NCBI GenBank assembly: GCA_964494475.1
Contig: CAZBRS010000059.1
Coordinates: forward strand, 1-35,750
Source of the DNA: CAZBRS01 sp964494475
Lineage (GTDB): Bacteria; Myxococcota_A; UBA9042; CAZBRS01
Direction of reading: 5' to 3'
DNA: 35,750 nucleotides
Each line of letters opens with the position of its first letter. The stretch's first letter is position 1. The notes under the pieces were generated by a model that saw only the letters and a list, made by a program, of their open reading frames with translations, ran no database searches and was not told where the DNA came from. A program made the position numbers and the translations under genes. Shown here piece after piece: positions 1-8,169 of the stretch.

Positions 1-417
1 CCTGGCGCGCCAACGCCCGAGGCCCCTGCCGCCACGGCGAGCGCGCCAACGCCCGAGGCCCCCGCCGCCACGGCGAGCGCGCCAACGCCCAAGGCCCCCT
101 CGAAGCCCGCGCCCGCGGCGCCACCTGCGGCCTCCAAGAAGGCCTCGACCCCGGCGACCGCCAGCCCGCCCCGCCTGCGCGAGCTCGTGGTGACCAGCGA
201 GCCCGCCGGAGCCACCGTATCGATCGACGGCGACCTGCGGGGCACCACCCCCGCCGACGTGACGGCCCGCGTGGGCGCGCGCCTGCTCGTCCGGAAGCCC
301 GGCTACCGCGAGCACGCGAGCACGGTCGAGGCCGGAGGACCGTCGCGCCTGCGCGTGGTGCTCGAGCCCACCGACGAGGCGGCCATCCGCAAAGCCCTGG
401 AGGACGGACTCAAGTGA
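1..417 (+). CDS. PEGA-domain protein, 3' end only (probable Ser/Thr kinase tail)
   Basis: The frame is open from the first base and ends at TGA 415-417, so the start lies upstream of the window. The visible 138 residues begin with an Ala/Pro/Thr-rich low-complexity linker of about 60 residues (partly a 12-residue tandem repeat), followed by one PEGA domain. The domain shows the typical pattern of TSEPAGATVSIDGDLRG, then a TPADV step and a KPGY turn. PEGA domains are extracytoplasmic beta-sandwich modules found on surface proteins and on the outer part of bacterial transmembrane kinases. The kinase gene at 33985 has the same kinase-linker-PEGA logic, so a kinase C-terminus is a reasonable guess, but no catalytic part is visible. 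The next gene starts inside the stop codon (GTGA overlap), so the two are translationally coupled. Confidence 0.8.
   Translation, partial: PGAPTPEAPAATASAPTPEAPAATASAPTPKAPSKPAPAAPPAASKKASTPATASPPRLRELVVTSEPAGATVSIDGDLRGTTPADVTARVGARLLVRKPGYREHASTVEAGGPSRLRVVLEPTDEAAIRKALEDGLK
7..99 (+). repeat. 36-bp in-frame tandem repeat (about 2.6 copies)
   Basis: Units at 7-42 and 43-78 are identical except for one base (cct versus ccc at a Pro codon); a third, 21-base partial copy at 79-99 carries one Glu-to-Lys change. Each unit encodes APTPEAPAATAS. The array is a flexible linker before the PEGA domain and may continue upstream of the window. Confidence 0.9.
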
Positions 418-1583
418 ACGCCATCCGAACCTTCCTTCTCCTGACCCTCGCGCTCGCGAGCGTGCCGCTGGCCGCCTCCCCCGCCGACAGCGACGAGCAC
501 GACCGGCGCGGCAAGGTGCTGTACGGAAAGGGAGACCTCGAGGGAGCCCTGGCCGAGTTCCGCGCGGCCTACGAGGCCGAGCCCCGCCCCGCCCTCCTGT
601 TCAACGCCGCCAAGACCCTCGAGCGCCTGGGGCGCACCCGCGAGGCCTTCGACACCTACGAACGCTACCTCTTCGAGGCGCCCGGCGCGGCCGAGCGCGA
701 GGCCGCCGCCGGCGTGCTGGCGGGCCTCTGCCCCGACGTGGGCCGAGGGCTCGTGCGCATCCTGTCCGACCCGCCGGGCGCGCGGCTGACCATCGACGGC
801 GCGGCCTTCCCCGTACCCGCCACCGCCGCCGTCTGCCTGGCCCCCGGCCGGCACGAGGTCGCGGCCACCAAGCCTGGCTTCGAGCCGGCCCGCCAGTCGG
901 TCGAGGTGCCGCCCGGCAGCGCCGTCGACGTGCGCCTCACCCTGGCGCGCGCCATGGGCAACGGCACGGTGCGCGTGCTCTCCGAGGTGATGCCGGCCAC
1001 GGTGCTGCTCGACGGCGTGCGCGCGGGAGCCGCCCCGCTCGACGTGGCCGTGCCCGCCGGGGGCCCGCACGAGCTCACGATCGACGCGGGCGAGGCCTGG
1101 CTGCCCTGGCGTCGCACCGTCGAGGTGAAGGAGGGGCACTCCATCTCGGTGCGCGCGCTGCCCGAGCGTCGCCCCGCGCCGATCGCCGCGGCCGCGAGGC
1201 CGACCGACGCCAGCGCCGACGGCAGCGCCCCGAGCGCCGACCCGAACCCGGGCCCCGACGAAGCGTTCAATTGGGGCTGGGTCACCCTGGGCGCGGCCGC
1301 CGTCCTGGCGATCACGGGCGGCGTGCTCTACGGCGTCGCGTACGATCGCGTCTCGACCGCCGACGGCCTCGACCCGACGGACCCCGACTACGACACGCGC
1401 TTCGACGACCTGTCGGGCGAGGGCCGTCGCCTGCAGATCGGAGCCTTCGTGACCTGGGGCCTGGCGGCCGTGACGGGCCTCTCGACGGCCGTGCTCTGGG
1501 AGCCCGGGGCTCCGGCGGCCCCCGCCGCGTCGCGCGGTCCACGCCCGCCGTTCGTGGGCCTGACCGTGGGCGGCACGTTCTAG
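414..1583 (+). CDS. Secreted TPR and PEGA-domain protein with C-terminal membrane segments
   Basis: 389 residues. The GTG start at 414 overlaps the previous stop. Residues 1-22 form a signal peptide with likely cleavage after PLAAS. Residues about 28-100 hold two TPR-like helical hairpins (GKGDLEGALAEFRAAYEAEP, then LERLGRTREAFDTYERYL). Residues about 115-185 form a clear PEGA domain (ILSDPPGARLTIDG, then KPGFEPARQ). A second, weaker PEGA-like unit follows at about 190-250. After a Pro/Asp-rich stretch there are two hydrophobic segments, about 288-308 and 343-362. TPR-PEGA proteins of this plan are common in Myxococcota, often beside kinases, and are thought to act in the envelope; no enzyme activity is indicated. 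The gene lies in the operon 1-4472, 20 bp before the lipoprotein gene. Confidence 0.85.
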   Translation: MNAIRTFLLLTLALASVPLAASPADSDEHDRRGKVLYGKGDLEGALAEFRAAYEAEPRPALLFNAAKTLERLGRTREAFDTYERYLFEAPGAAEREAAAGVLAGLCPDVGRGLVRILSDPPGARLTIDGAAFPVPATAAVCLAPGRHEVAATKPGFEPARQSVEVPPGSAVDVRLTLARAMGNGTVRVLSEVMPATVLLDGVRAGAAPLDVAVPAGGPHELTIDAGEAWLPWRRTVEVKEGHSISVRALPERRPAPIAAAARPTDASADGSAPSADPNPGPDEAFNWGWVTLGAAAVLAITGGVLYGVAYDRVSTADGLDPTDPDYDTRFDDLSGEGRRLQIGAFVTWGLAAVTGLSTAVLWEPGAPAAPAASRGPRPPFVGLTVGGTF

Positions 1584-1603
1584 CCGGAAGGAGAAGGATC
1601 CCG

Positions 1604-3016
1604 ATGAAGTGGCTCACGCTGGCTCTCGCGCTGCCGTTGCTGGCCGCGTGCCTGGTGGTCGAGAAGAAGGAGACCCCGGCGGACGGGCACGGTCAGCCCG
1701 ACACGGCCGACGTGCCGTCGCAGCCCGAGGCCGATGGCCTCCAGCCCGTCGACGACACCACGCCGGTCGGCGACAGCACCCCGAACCCCGACGGCGCGCC
1801 GACCGACACCCACCCCGCCGACGTGGACCCCACCGATGCGCCCGCCGACGTGCTGCCCGAGGAGGTGACGCCGGTCTGCCCCGGCCTGGGCATCGACAGC
1901 TTCGCCGAGATCCACGGCAAGCGGTACCTGGTGTTCGGCGAGACCGCGACCCTCCACGGCGAGGTCCACTCGGCCGGGCCCGACCCGATGGTCAACATCG
2001 AGGTCTTGCCCCCGTCCATGGCCGCGTTCTACGACAAGACAGGGCCCGCGACCGGTGAGTTCACGGTCGTCGATGTGCCCGTCGAGTTCGCGACCACCGA
2101 GGTCACGATCACCCTCACCGTCTCGAACTCGTCGTGCTTCGTGCAGCGCGCCGTGAAGTTGAAGGTGCTCGGCAACGTGTGGGTGGCCGAGACGTCGGCC
2201 GACGTGGTGCAGGTCTTCCGCAGCGACGGCGCCTTCCTCCTGCAGGGCATCGGCAGCACGTTCCTCGAAGACCCCTGGGAGCTGCTCCAGTTGGCTCCCG
2301 ATCGCATTGGCGTGGGCAACCGCCACAAGGGCGGCGTCGAGATCTACGACCTCGACGGCGTGCACGTCGGCGCGTTCCAGACCGAAGACGCCGACGGCGC
2401 CTTCCTGTACAGCATCTACGGCGCCTACGCCATGTTCACCCACCGGCCCGACGGCCACGTCTGGGTGGGCGGCGTACGCGGCAAGATCCTCGACTACCTG
2501 GTCGACGGCACCTACAAGAAGACCATCTGGGTCAACGACTACCAGACCGGCGATCTCGACCCGAAAGATCTGCTGCAGCTGCCCGACGACACGGTGCTGG
2601 CCTTGCAGGACACCACCCTCGACTGGGGCTTCTACCTGTTCGACAAGGCCGGCAAGTACATCGGCGACTGGGGCGACAACGACAACGAGCTCGAGCTCGA
2701 GGTGAACCGCATGGCGCTGACCCCCGACAACCGCGTGGTCGTGGGGGGCGAGGTGGGGTACCCGGCCAACAAGGGCTACCTGGCCCTGCTCAAGGTGGGC
2801 GGCCAGATGATCAAGAAGAGCGCGCCCATCGCCGAGTTCCTGCCCAGCTACGCTCTGGTGGCGTTCGGCGACGGCTTCCTGACCGTGGGCGAGGTCGGCG
2901 GCACCAACGACACGCCCATCGCCCTCTTCGACAAGGACCTGAACCTCGTGAACGCCGCCTGGAACGGCGAGAAGACCGGCAGCTACCGCGGGCTGCTCGT
3001 GCTCGGGGGGAACTGA
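1604..3016 (+). CDS. Lipoprotein with acidic spacer and beta-propeller-like domain
   Basis: 470 residues. I chose ATG 1604, although the frame stays open further upstream, because a strong purine-rich RBS (GGAAGGAGAAGG, 1585-1596) precedes it and because it gives a proper lipoprotein signal ending LPLLAAC (Cys16). Residues about 17-95 form an Asp/Pro/Thr-rich spacer. Residues about 100-185 look like an Ig-like beta domain. Residues about 190-470 show repeated strands with NVWVAETSADVVQVF, GGVEIYDLDGVHVGAF and GHVWVGGVRGKILDYL, which resembles an NHL or SMP-30-like propeller with irregular blades. Such proteins are outer-membrane-anchored and often bind ligands or partners; the ligand is unknown. 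The stop lies four bases before the next gene. Confidence 0.8.
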   Translation: MKWLTLALALPLLAACLVVEKKETPADGHGQPDTADVPSQPEADGLQPVDDTTPVGDSTPNPDGAPTDTHPADVDPTDAPADVLPEEVTPVCPGLGIDSFAEIHGKRYLVFGETATLHGEVHSAGPDPMVNIEVLPPSMAAFYDKTGPATGEFTVVDVPVEFATTEVTITLTVSNSSCFVQRAVKLKVLGNVWVAETSADVVQVFRSDGAFLLQGIGSTFLEDPWELLQLAPDRIGVGNRHKGGVEIYDLDGVHVGAFQTEDADGAFLYSIYGAYAMFTHRPDGHVWVGGVRGKILDYLVDGTYKKTIWVNDYQTGDLDPKDLLQLPDDTVLALQDTTLDWGFYLFDKAGKYIGDWGDNDNELELEVNRMALTPDNRVVVGGEVGYPANKGYLALLKVGGQMIKKSAPIAEFLPSYALVAFGDGFLTVGEVGGTNDTPIALFDKDLNLVNAAWNGEKTGSYRGLLVLGGN

Positions 3017-3020
3017 TCCC

Positions 3021-4472
3021 ATGAGCCGAAATCGCCTGATCCTCGCCGTCTTCATCGCGCCGCTCCTGGTCTACGCGCTCTTCGCGTGGGAGCGCCTGCT
3101 GCACCCCACGGCCCAGTTCCACTTCGTCGACCTCGCCAGCAGCTTCCTGCACGGCCGCCTCGACACCGACACGCCCACCGAGAGCGCCTCGACCCCGAAG
3201 CCCACCGACCCGCCCGGCTACCGCCAGGCCATCCGGCGCGTGACCAGCGGCGGAGGCTGGAACGACTGGGCCAGCTACCACGTGGTCACGCTGGTGGGCG
3301 GCGAGGTGCTGAAGGGCGTCTGGCCCTGGGGCGACCAGTCCAACGGCAAAGAGAAGACCTTCCGCACGCTGGGCGGCGAGGAGCGCATCGTCGACAAGGA
3401 GCTCGACATCAAGAAGGGCTGCGGCGGCAAGCCGCACAAGGCCTGCGACGAAAAGATCCACCACGTGTCGTTCCCGCCCTTCCCGGCCGTCGTCATGCTG
3501 CCGTTCACGGCGGTGTTCGGCTACTGGACCAACGACGTGATCCTCACGGTGCTCTTCGCGGCCGGCAACGTGTGGCTGCTCTTCCTGCTGCTCGAAGTGC
3601 TGCGCGCGCGCGGCCTGTCCTCCCGCACCTCGCGCGAGAACCTGGCCTTCGCCCTGTTCTTCGCCTTCGGCACCTCGCACTTCTTCTCGTCGATCCGCGG
3701 CGAGGTGTGGTTCACGGGCCTCGTGATGGGCGTGACCGTGCACACGCTCTTCCTGTTGGCCGCCCTCGAGACGCGCCACCCCGCCTTGGCCGGCCTGCTG
3801 CTGGCCTGCGGCTTCCTCACGCGCACGCCCCTCCTCTTCGCGGGCGGCGTGTTCTTCGGCGTGCAGTTGCTCTTCGCCGAGGGGCGCTGGTGGGGCCTGG
3901 GCACGCGCGAGACCCTGCGGCGCGGCGCCCTCTTCGCGGCCACCTTCCTGCCCCTGTTCGCGCTGGCGCTGGTCTACAACCAGCTGCGCTTCCAGAGCCC
4001 CATGGAGTTCGGGCACACCTACATCCAGGACGGCATGCGCCCGGCCATCCGCGACGCCGGCCTCATGAGCTTCGAGTTCCTGAACCGCAACCTGGCCGCG
4101 GCCTTCACGAACTTCCCGCGCCTCTCGGCCGAGGCGCCCTTCGTGCGCATCTCGCGCCACGGCCTGGGCCTCCTCTGGTCCACCCCGGTCTTCTGGCTGC
4201 TCTTCCGCCTCAAGCGCCGCGATGTGCTCACGTGGGCCCTGCTGGCCGCCACGGCCGCCGCCGCCGTACCCATCCTCCTCTACCAGAACACCGGCTGGAG
4301 CCAGTTCACCTTCCGCTTCAGCCTCGACGTCACGCCCCTGCTCCTCGTGCTGCTGGCCCGCGAGGAGCGCCCCCTCGACCGCACCTTCTGGGCGCTGTTC
4401 CTCGTGGCCGTGGTCGTGCAGACCTTCGGCGCGGCCACCTTCGGGCGGTTCGACGGGTTCTACTACGATTGA
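3021..4472 (+). CDS. Polytopic membrane protein, probable GT-C (family 39-like) glycosyltransferase
   Basis: 483 residues with about ten hydrophobic segments. TM1 is at residues 6-24. A long outer loop of about 130 residues follows, containing VDLASSFLHGRLD and ending in HHVSFPPFPAVVMLPF, and then a dense series of TM helices to residue about 475. A long first loop followed by a helical bundle is the plan of GT-C enzymes (PMT/ArnT/family 39), which move sugars from polyprenyl phosphate to outer acceptors. The acidic residue in VDLASS sits where the catalytic Asp/Glu would be expected, but I cannot prove it. Loop Cys residues (KKGCGGKPHKACDEK) could form a disulfide. It follows the lipoprotein gene by four bases, so lipoprotein or surface-glycan modification is possible. 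Membrane topology is clear; the enzyme class is inferred. Confidence 0.65.
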   Translation: MSRNRLILAVFIAPLLVYALFAWERLLHPTAQFHFVDLASSFLHGRLDTDTPTESASTPKPTDPPGYRQAIRRVTSGGGWNDWASYHVVTLVGGEVLKGVWPWGDQSNGKEKTFRTLGGEERIVDKELDIKKGCGGKPHKACDEKIHHVSFPPFPAVVMLPFTAVFGYWTNDVILTVLFAAGNVWLLFLLLEVLRARGLSSRTSRENLAFALFFAFGTSHFFSSIRGEVWFTGLVMGVTVHTLFLLAALETRHPALAGLLLACGFLTRTPLLFAGGVFFGVQLLFAEGRWWGLGTRETLRRGALFAATFLPLFALALVYNQLRFQSPMEFGHTYIQDGMRPAIRDAGLMSFEFLNRNLAAAFTNFPRLSAEAPFVRISRHGLGLLWSTPVFWLLFRLKRRDVLTWALLAATAAAAVPILLYQNTGWSQFTFRFSLDVTPLLLVLLAREERPLDRTFWALFLVAVVVQTFGAATFGRFDGFYYD

Positions 4473-4487
4473 CGCGCGCGCACGGCG

Positions 4488-4515
4488 TTGCGCAGGGCAA
4501 CCGGAACGCTATAGT
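4488..4515 (+). promoter_or_regulatory. Sigma-70-type promoter of the toxin-antitoxin pair
   Basis: TTGCGC (4488-4493), a 16-base spacer and TATAGT (4510-4515), 29 bases before the antitoxin ATG. The -35 lies inside a small inverted repeat (GTTGC, five bases, GCAAC, 4487-4501), which could be an operator for autoregulation, as usual in type II modules. The repeat is short, so the operator role is a guess. Confidence 0.6.
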
Positions 4516-4544
4516 GAGGGTGGCAGACTGATACGGGTAGAGCC

Positions 4545-4751
4545 ATGACGCCGGCCGTCGAGCGCTTGAAGAAGATGGCAGACAAGCTCTCCGAAGAGGA
4601 CGCGGGAATCCTGCTCTCGCTGGCACGCCAGCTTTCGAAGCGACACCAGAACGACGACGAGGACCGGCGCGACGTGGCCGACGCCCGAGCCGCGCTCGCA
4701 GAGCCCGGAACCAAGCCCTGGGATCAACTCAAGCGAGAACGGGGCCTGTAG
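4545..4751 (+). CDS. Antitoxin of a RelE/ParE-type toxin-antitoxin module
   Basis: 68 residues, ATG start. The N-terminal 30 residues form two amphipathic helices (VERLKKMADKL, EEDAGILLSLARQL); the middle is acidic and charged. The C-terminal tail DARAALAEPGTKPWDQLKRE has the ALAEPG..PW..LK pattern seen in antitoxins that wrap around RelE-family toxins. The toxin gene follows after three bases. No standard DNA-binding fold (ribbon-helix-helix, HTH, AbrB) can be read with certainty, so the family is left open; identification rests mainly on position, size and the tail motif. Confidence 0.75.
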   Translation: MTPAVERLKKMADKLSEEDAGILLSLARQLSKRHQNDDEDRRDVADARAALAEPGTKPWDQLKRERGL

Positions 4752-4754
4752 AAC

Positions 4755-5015
4755 GTGGGCCGCCACGTTATCGAGACCAAGCCCGCCTTCGAGCGCGACT
4801 TCGACAAACTGCCTCTCGAGGTCCAACGACGGCTCTCGAAGCGCATCGAAGCGCTCGCCGAGGAGCCTCGCCCGCCGGGCGTCGAGAAGCTGTCCGGCAC
4901 GACCGACCTCTGGCGCCTGCGAATGGGCACGTACCGCGTCATCTACCAGATCGACGACGGCGTGCTGCGCGTCCTGCTCGTGAAGGTCGGCCATCGGCGC
5001 GAGGTGTATCGGTAG
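4755..5015 (+). CDS. RelE/ParE-family toxin
   Basis: 86 residues, GTG start three bases after the antitoxin stop. The sequence has the full RelE/ParE pattern: an N-terminal strand and helix (FERDFDKLPLEVQRRLSKRI), a central LSGTTDLWRLRMGTYRVIY core, and a C-terminal VLLVKVGHRREVYR. This last part carries the His/Arg/Tyr cluster that in RelE-type ribosome-dependent mRNA interferases contributes to cleavage. Toxins with the RVIYQIDD...VGHRREVYR tail are usually annotated RelE rather than ParE, so mRNA cleavage is the likelier activity, neutralised by the upstream gene. The pair sits alone between two unrelated operons, as is typical of mobile addiction modules, but no mobility gene is nearby. 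Confidence 0.9.
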   Translation: MGRHVIETKPAFERDFDKLPLEVQRRLSKRIEALAEEPRPPGVEKLSGTTDLWRLRMGTYRVIYQIDDGVLRVLLVKVGHRREVYR

Positions 5016-5035
5016 GCGTCGCCAGCCGACGCTTT
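5016..5035 (+). terminator. Terminator-like hairpin after the toxin gene
   Basis: A 6-bp GC-rich stem (GCGTCG, five-base loop, CGACGC; 5016-5032) starts directly after the toxin stop codon and is followed by TTT. The T-run is short, so termination may be partial. Confidence 0.45.
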
Positions 5036-5087
5036 CCCGTCGCCGCGCTCAGTTGATGCACGGCATCTCTTCGTAGAAACGCTTCCG

Positions 5088-6014
5088 CTACAGCGTCTTG
5101 GGCTGCGGGCCGGGGGCCTTCTTGAGCTTCTTGGGCGGCTTGCGGATGAGGCCCTTGGCCTTGTCCTTCTCGTCCTTCTGGGCCTTGGCCTCGCCCGCCA
5201 CGTCGGGCACGGGCTTCTGCTTGCCGCCCAGGATGTCGTCGACCACGTTGTCGACCGCTTCGGGCTTCTCGAGCGCCTGGTTCAGCACGTCGTCCTCGCC
5301 CAGCGTGCTGGCCCGCGGCGGCGCCGCGACCGCGCCCTTCTCCTTGCGGTAGGCCACGACCTTGGGCTCCACGTCGTTCGCGATCCAGCGCAGCACGTAC
5401 GCCTTGAACGTGGCGCTCTCGTCGACCAACTCGACCCGCAGGGCCTTCGAGGCCCAGTTCACGACCTTCTCGTCGGCCTTGGAGCGCGCTCCCTTGCCAT
5501 AGGCGGCCTCGACGCGCTTCAGCACCTCGTCGAGGGGCTCCTTGGCCTCGAGCACCCACACGATCTTCCAGAGCTGGTCGCGGCTGTAGAGGAAGTAGAC
5601 TCGGTCGGCGTTCTTCGTGACCTCGAAGAGCCCCTCGTCGGCGTTCTTCGCGAAGTCGGCAGCCAGCGGCGAGGCGTCGAAGCCGGACGGCGCCGCCGAG
5701 AAGTCGGTCACGTTGCGGCCCACGTCGGCCGCCTCGGTCTCCATGCGCTTCTTGAGGGCGTCCTTCTCGACCGCGCTCTTCTCGGCCATCATGAGCACGC
5801 CGTAGTCGGCGCGCACGCGCGCGGCGCAATGTTCGACGGTGGCCGCGCGGGCCTCGCCGAAGGCGACGCCTTCGAAGCAGGGGTTCAGGACCGCCGGCGC
5901 CAGCTTGTCGGACGGCGCCGCGCCCGAGGCGGCGCAGTCCTCGGCCCGCAGCGGGCTGGCCGCGAGCAGCAACAGGACCGCCACGAGGGCGAGGGCTGAG
6001 GCGATGCGCTTCAT
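5088..6014 (-). CDS. Secreted protein of unknown function with Lys-rich C-terminus
   Basis: 308 residues. I chose the ATG at 6014 over the GTG at 6038 because AAGAGGT lies just upstream and because it gives a clean signal peptide (MKRIASALALVAVLLLLAAS, cleavage near LRA-ED). Early Cys residues (EDCAAS, NPCFEG, EHCAAR) suggest disulfides. The region about 35-200 is mixed alpha/beta, with GVAFGEAR, RVYFLYSRDQLWKIVWVLEA and EVLKRVEAAYGKG; this looks like a small alpha/beta domain that reads out flow of a substrate or partner, but I do not recognise the family. The last 60 residues are low-complexity Lys/Ala/Pro (AKGLIRKPPKKLKKAPGPQP). It lies 78 bases downstream of the Lol-type permease on the same strand and may share its transcript or use the weak promoter between them. 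Confidence 0.75.
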   Translation of the reverse strand: MKRIASALALVAVLLLLAASPLRAEDCAASGAAPSDKLAPAVLNPCFEGVAFGEARAATVEHCAARVRADYGVLMMAEKSAVEKDALKKRMETEAADVGRNVTDFSAAPSGFDASPLAADFAKNADEGLFEVTKNADRVYFLYSRDQLWKIVWVLEAKEPLDEVLKRVEAAYGKGARSKADEKVVNWASKALRVELVDESATFKAYVLRWIANDVEPKVVAYRKEKGAVAAPPRASTLGEDDVLNQALEKPEAVDNVVDDILGGKQKPVPDVAGEAKAQKDEKDKAKGLIRKPPKKLKKAPGPQPKTL

Positions 6015-6043
6015 GACCGACCTCTTGTCTGATTCCACCGTAT

Positions 6044-6071
6044 AGTTTACCCGTTTGCGGGCATTCTACAA
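6044..6071 (-). promoter_or_regulatory. Possible promoter of the secreted-protein gene at 6014
   Basis: On the minus strand: TTGTAG, a 16-base spacer and TAAACT, ending 30 bases before the chosen start. Both boxes are imperfect; read-through from the upstream permease gene is the alternative. Confidence 0.35.
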
Positions 6072-6092
6072 CCGGTTGGACGGGGCGGACCC

Positions 6093-8024
6093 CTATTTCT
6101 TCAACCGGAGGGCCTCGATGGGGCGCCGGGACGCCGCCCAGGCCGCGCCGGCGCGCACCGTGACGGCGGCCGAGAGCAGCGCCAGGGCGGCCACCAGCCC
6201 GATCTCGACGGGGCGCGCCTCGACCGGCAGGTACGAGACGAGGTAGACGGCCGGGTCGAGCTCGAAGTGCACCTCCTGCAGCAGCCAGAGCGCGCCGCCC
6301 CCGATCAGCAGCCCCCCCAGCACGCCGCTGACCGCGAGCGCCAGGCCGTGCAGCGTGAAGACGCGCGCGATCGAGACGCGCCGGGCGCCCATGGAGCGCA
6401 GGATGGCGATGTCGGGCAGCTTGCTGGACAGCAGCAGCAGCTGCGTCGAGACGATGGAGAACGAGGCGATGAGCACGATGATGAGGAAGAAGAGCGCCAG
6501 CACCACCTTCTGCAGCGTGAGCGACGAGAAGAGGTTGCGGTTCATGTCTTCCCAGTCGACCACCTTGAAGCGCTCGGAGAAGCCGAACGACAGATCCTCG
6601 AACTTCAGGAGGTGCAGCGCCGCCGTGGCCGACTCGAGGCCGCCGCCGAGGCCCGCGTCGGGGGCCGGGCCTCCCGTGACGCCCACGATCTCGCGGGTGC
6701 GCTCGACCAGGCCGAGCACGCCCTGGAGCCAGTCGACGAGGTCGTAGGGGTCGAGCACGCCGCGCACCAGGCGCTCGCCCTCGTCGAGGCGCTCGGGCTC
6801 GGACAGGCGCACCTCGACCCAGCGCGGCTCGTCGCCCTGGTTCGAGAAGCGGCTCATCCACGTGTACGACGTGACGACCAGGCGCTGGTCGAAGTCGTTG
6901 AAGTCGGTCTGCAGCAGGCCCGCCACCCGGAAGCGTTGGGCCGTGGGCGCCATACCGAAGGGCGCCAGGCCGCGGTTCTCGAGGCCGCGCAGCGGCGTGA
7001 GCAGGGTCACGAGGTGCCCGGGCTGCACGTCGAGGGTCTCGGCCAGCGACACGCCCAGGAACATGGAGGGCGGGGCGCCGGGCGTGCGCAGGTGCACTCC
7101 GCGCGTGTCGGCGGGGATCGTCGCGAGATCGGGGGGGCCCGCCTCCGGGGCTTCGTCCGAGCGGACGATGCGCACCTCGACGGGCGCCGGGCCCAGGTTG
7201 TCGACGAGGACCTGCGCCTCGTGCAGGGCGCGATCCCAGCGGGGCTCGACCAGCGGCACGATGTCGGCCGACGGCCTCACGAGCAGCAGCACGCGCTCGT
7301 TGTACCGGCACTGCAGTTCGCCCCGCGCGTAGGCCCCCACGATGGTGTAGGTGCCCAGGTCGAGGTCGACGCCGACCTCGGCCGAGAGGGGGATCTGCCG
7401 CCCGTCGGGGGTGGTCGCCACCACCGGGCCGGCCTCGGGCCCGAGCACCAGGGCGCGCACGCGGCAACTGGAGGGCCCCGGCGACGTTCCCTCGGCCGGC
7501 AGCAGGCGCACGCCCACCGGGTCGTCACCCAGCAGCAGGCGGTACACGCCGCCCTGGACCAGGCCGCTGAGCACCACGCGCTCGCCCTCGCGACGGGCCT
7601 CGGCCTGCTCGTGGAGCGCGTCGAGGGTGCCCCCCTTCAGGAACCCGCCCATCACCTGGCGCACCATGGCGGCGTCGGGATCGACCCCCTTCACGAGCAC
7701 GCCGCGGTTGCGCCCGCCCGACGACAGCATCATCTCGTCGTACGTGGCGTGGCTGACCCCCGCGATGCCCGGGGTGGCGGCCAGGCGCGCGGCCACCTCG
7801 CGGTAGTCGGTGAAGGGCTCGAAGCGCTTCATGACCACCAGGTGCGGGTACACGTCGAGGATGCGCGCGCGGAAGACCGCCAGGAAGCCGTTGTTCACCG
7901 ACGTGACCACGATGAGCGTGGCCACGCCCAGGGCCACCCCGAAGGCGGCCGCCAGGCTGACGAGGTGCAGCAGTCGGTTGCGACTGCCGAACAGATAGCG
8001 ACGGGCCAGGAACCACTCGACCAT
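6093..8024 (-). CDS. LolC/LolE-type ABC transporter permease with enlarged periplasmic domain
   Basis: 643 residues from the ATG at 8024. The start MVEWFLARRYL is the classic N-terminus of LolC/LolE permeases. TM1 is at about 20-48. TM2 (about 507-532) contains LIASFSIVSTQ, preceded by WEDMNRNLFSSLTLQK, as in Lol permeases; TM3 is at about 553-583 and TM4 at about 602-625, and DIAILRSMGARRVSI is the coupling-helix region that meets the ATPase. The family extracts lipoproteins from the inner membrane with LolD. Usual length is about 400-415; here the periplasmic part is about 450 residues, roughly double, with Pro/Gly-rich inserts around 170-340. No lolD or second permease is adjacent. It may be a lipoprotein releaser or a MacB-like exporter variant. 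Confidence 0.85.
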   Translation of the reverse strand: MVEWFLARRYLFGSRNRLLHLVSLAAAFGVALGVATLIVVTSVNNGFLAVFRARILDVYPHLVVMKRFEPFTDYREVAARLAATPGIAGVSHATYDEMMLSSGGRNRGVLVKGVDPDAAMVRQVMGGFLKGGTLDALHEQAEARREGERVVLSGLVQGGVYRLLLGDDPVGVRLLPAEGTSPGPSSCRVRALVLGPEAGPVVATTPDGRQIPLSAEVGVDLDLGTYTIVGAYARGELQCRYNERVLLLVRPSADIVPLVEPRWDRALHEAQVLVDNLGPAPVEVRIVRSDEAPEAGPPDLATIPADTRGVHLRTPGAPPSMFLGVSLAETLDVQPGHLVTLLTPLRGLENRGLAPFGMAPTAQRFRVAGLLQTDFNDFDQRLVVTSYTWMSRFSNQGDEPRWVEVRLSEPERLDEGERLVRGVLDPYDLVDWLQGVLGLVERTREIVGVTGGPAPDAGLGGGLESATAALHLLKFEDLSFGFSERFKVVDWEDMNRNLFSSLTLQKVVLALFFLIIVLIASFSIVSTQLLLLSSKLPDIAILRSMGARRVSIARVFTLHGLALAVSGVLGGLLIGGGALWLLQEVHFELDPAVYLVSYLPVEARPVEIGLVAALALLSAAVTVRAGAAWAASRRPIEALRLKK

Positions 8025-8031
8025 GCGGCGC

Positions 8032-8060
8032 ACTATCGGGCGGCCCGCGCGCGGTGTCAA
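8032..8060 (-). promoter_or_regulatory. Strong sigma-70-type promoter giving a leaderless permease transcript
   Basis: Minus strand: consensus TTGACA (8055-8060), a 17-base spacer and GATAGT (8032-8037). The expected transcription start, six to eight bases after the -10, falls at about 8024-8026, that is on or beside the ATG at 8024. No Shine-Dalgarno sequence precedes that ATG. Confidence 0.75.
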
Positions 8061-8096
8061 TCCCATCGAGTCCCGGCCCGACCGGCACAACGCGGC

Positions 8097-8125
8097 TTGA
8101 CTACCGCGCCCGGCTTGTCAATCAT
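8097..8125 (+). promoter_or_regulatory. Probable promoter of the lipoprotein gene at 8170
   Basis: TTGACT (8097-8102), a 17-base spacer and AATCAT (8120-8125), 44 bases before the ATG. The -35 is good and the -10 matches four of six positions. It is divergent from the permease promoter at 8032-8060. Confidence 0.5.
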
Positions 8126-8169
8126 GTTCGCGGACACGATCGTCTTTCCGACTGCCTCTCGGGGGAGCC

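Noticed and set aside
6015..6038. GTG 6038 as start of the secreted protein at 5088
   Set aside because: It would put eight charged or polar residues before the signal peptide and has no RBS; ATG 6014 has AAGAGGT.
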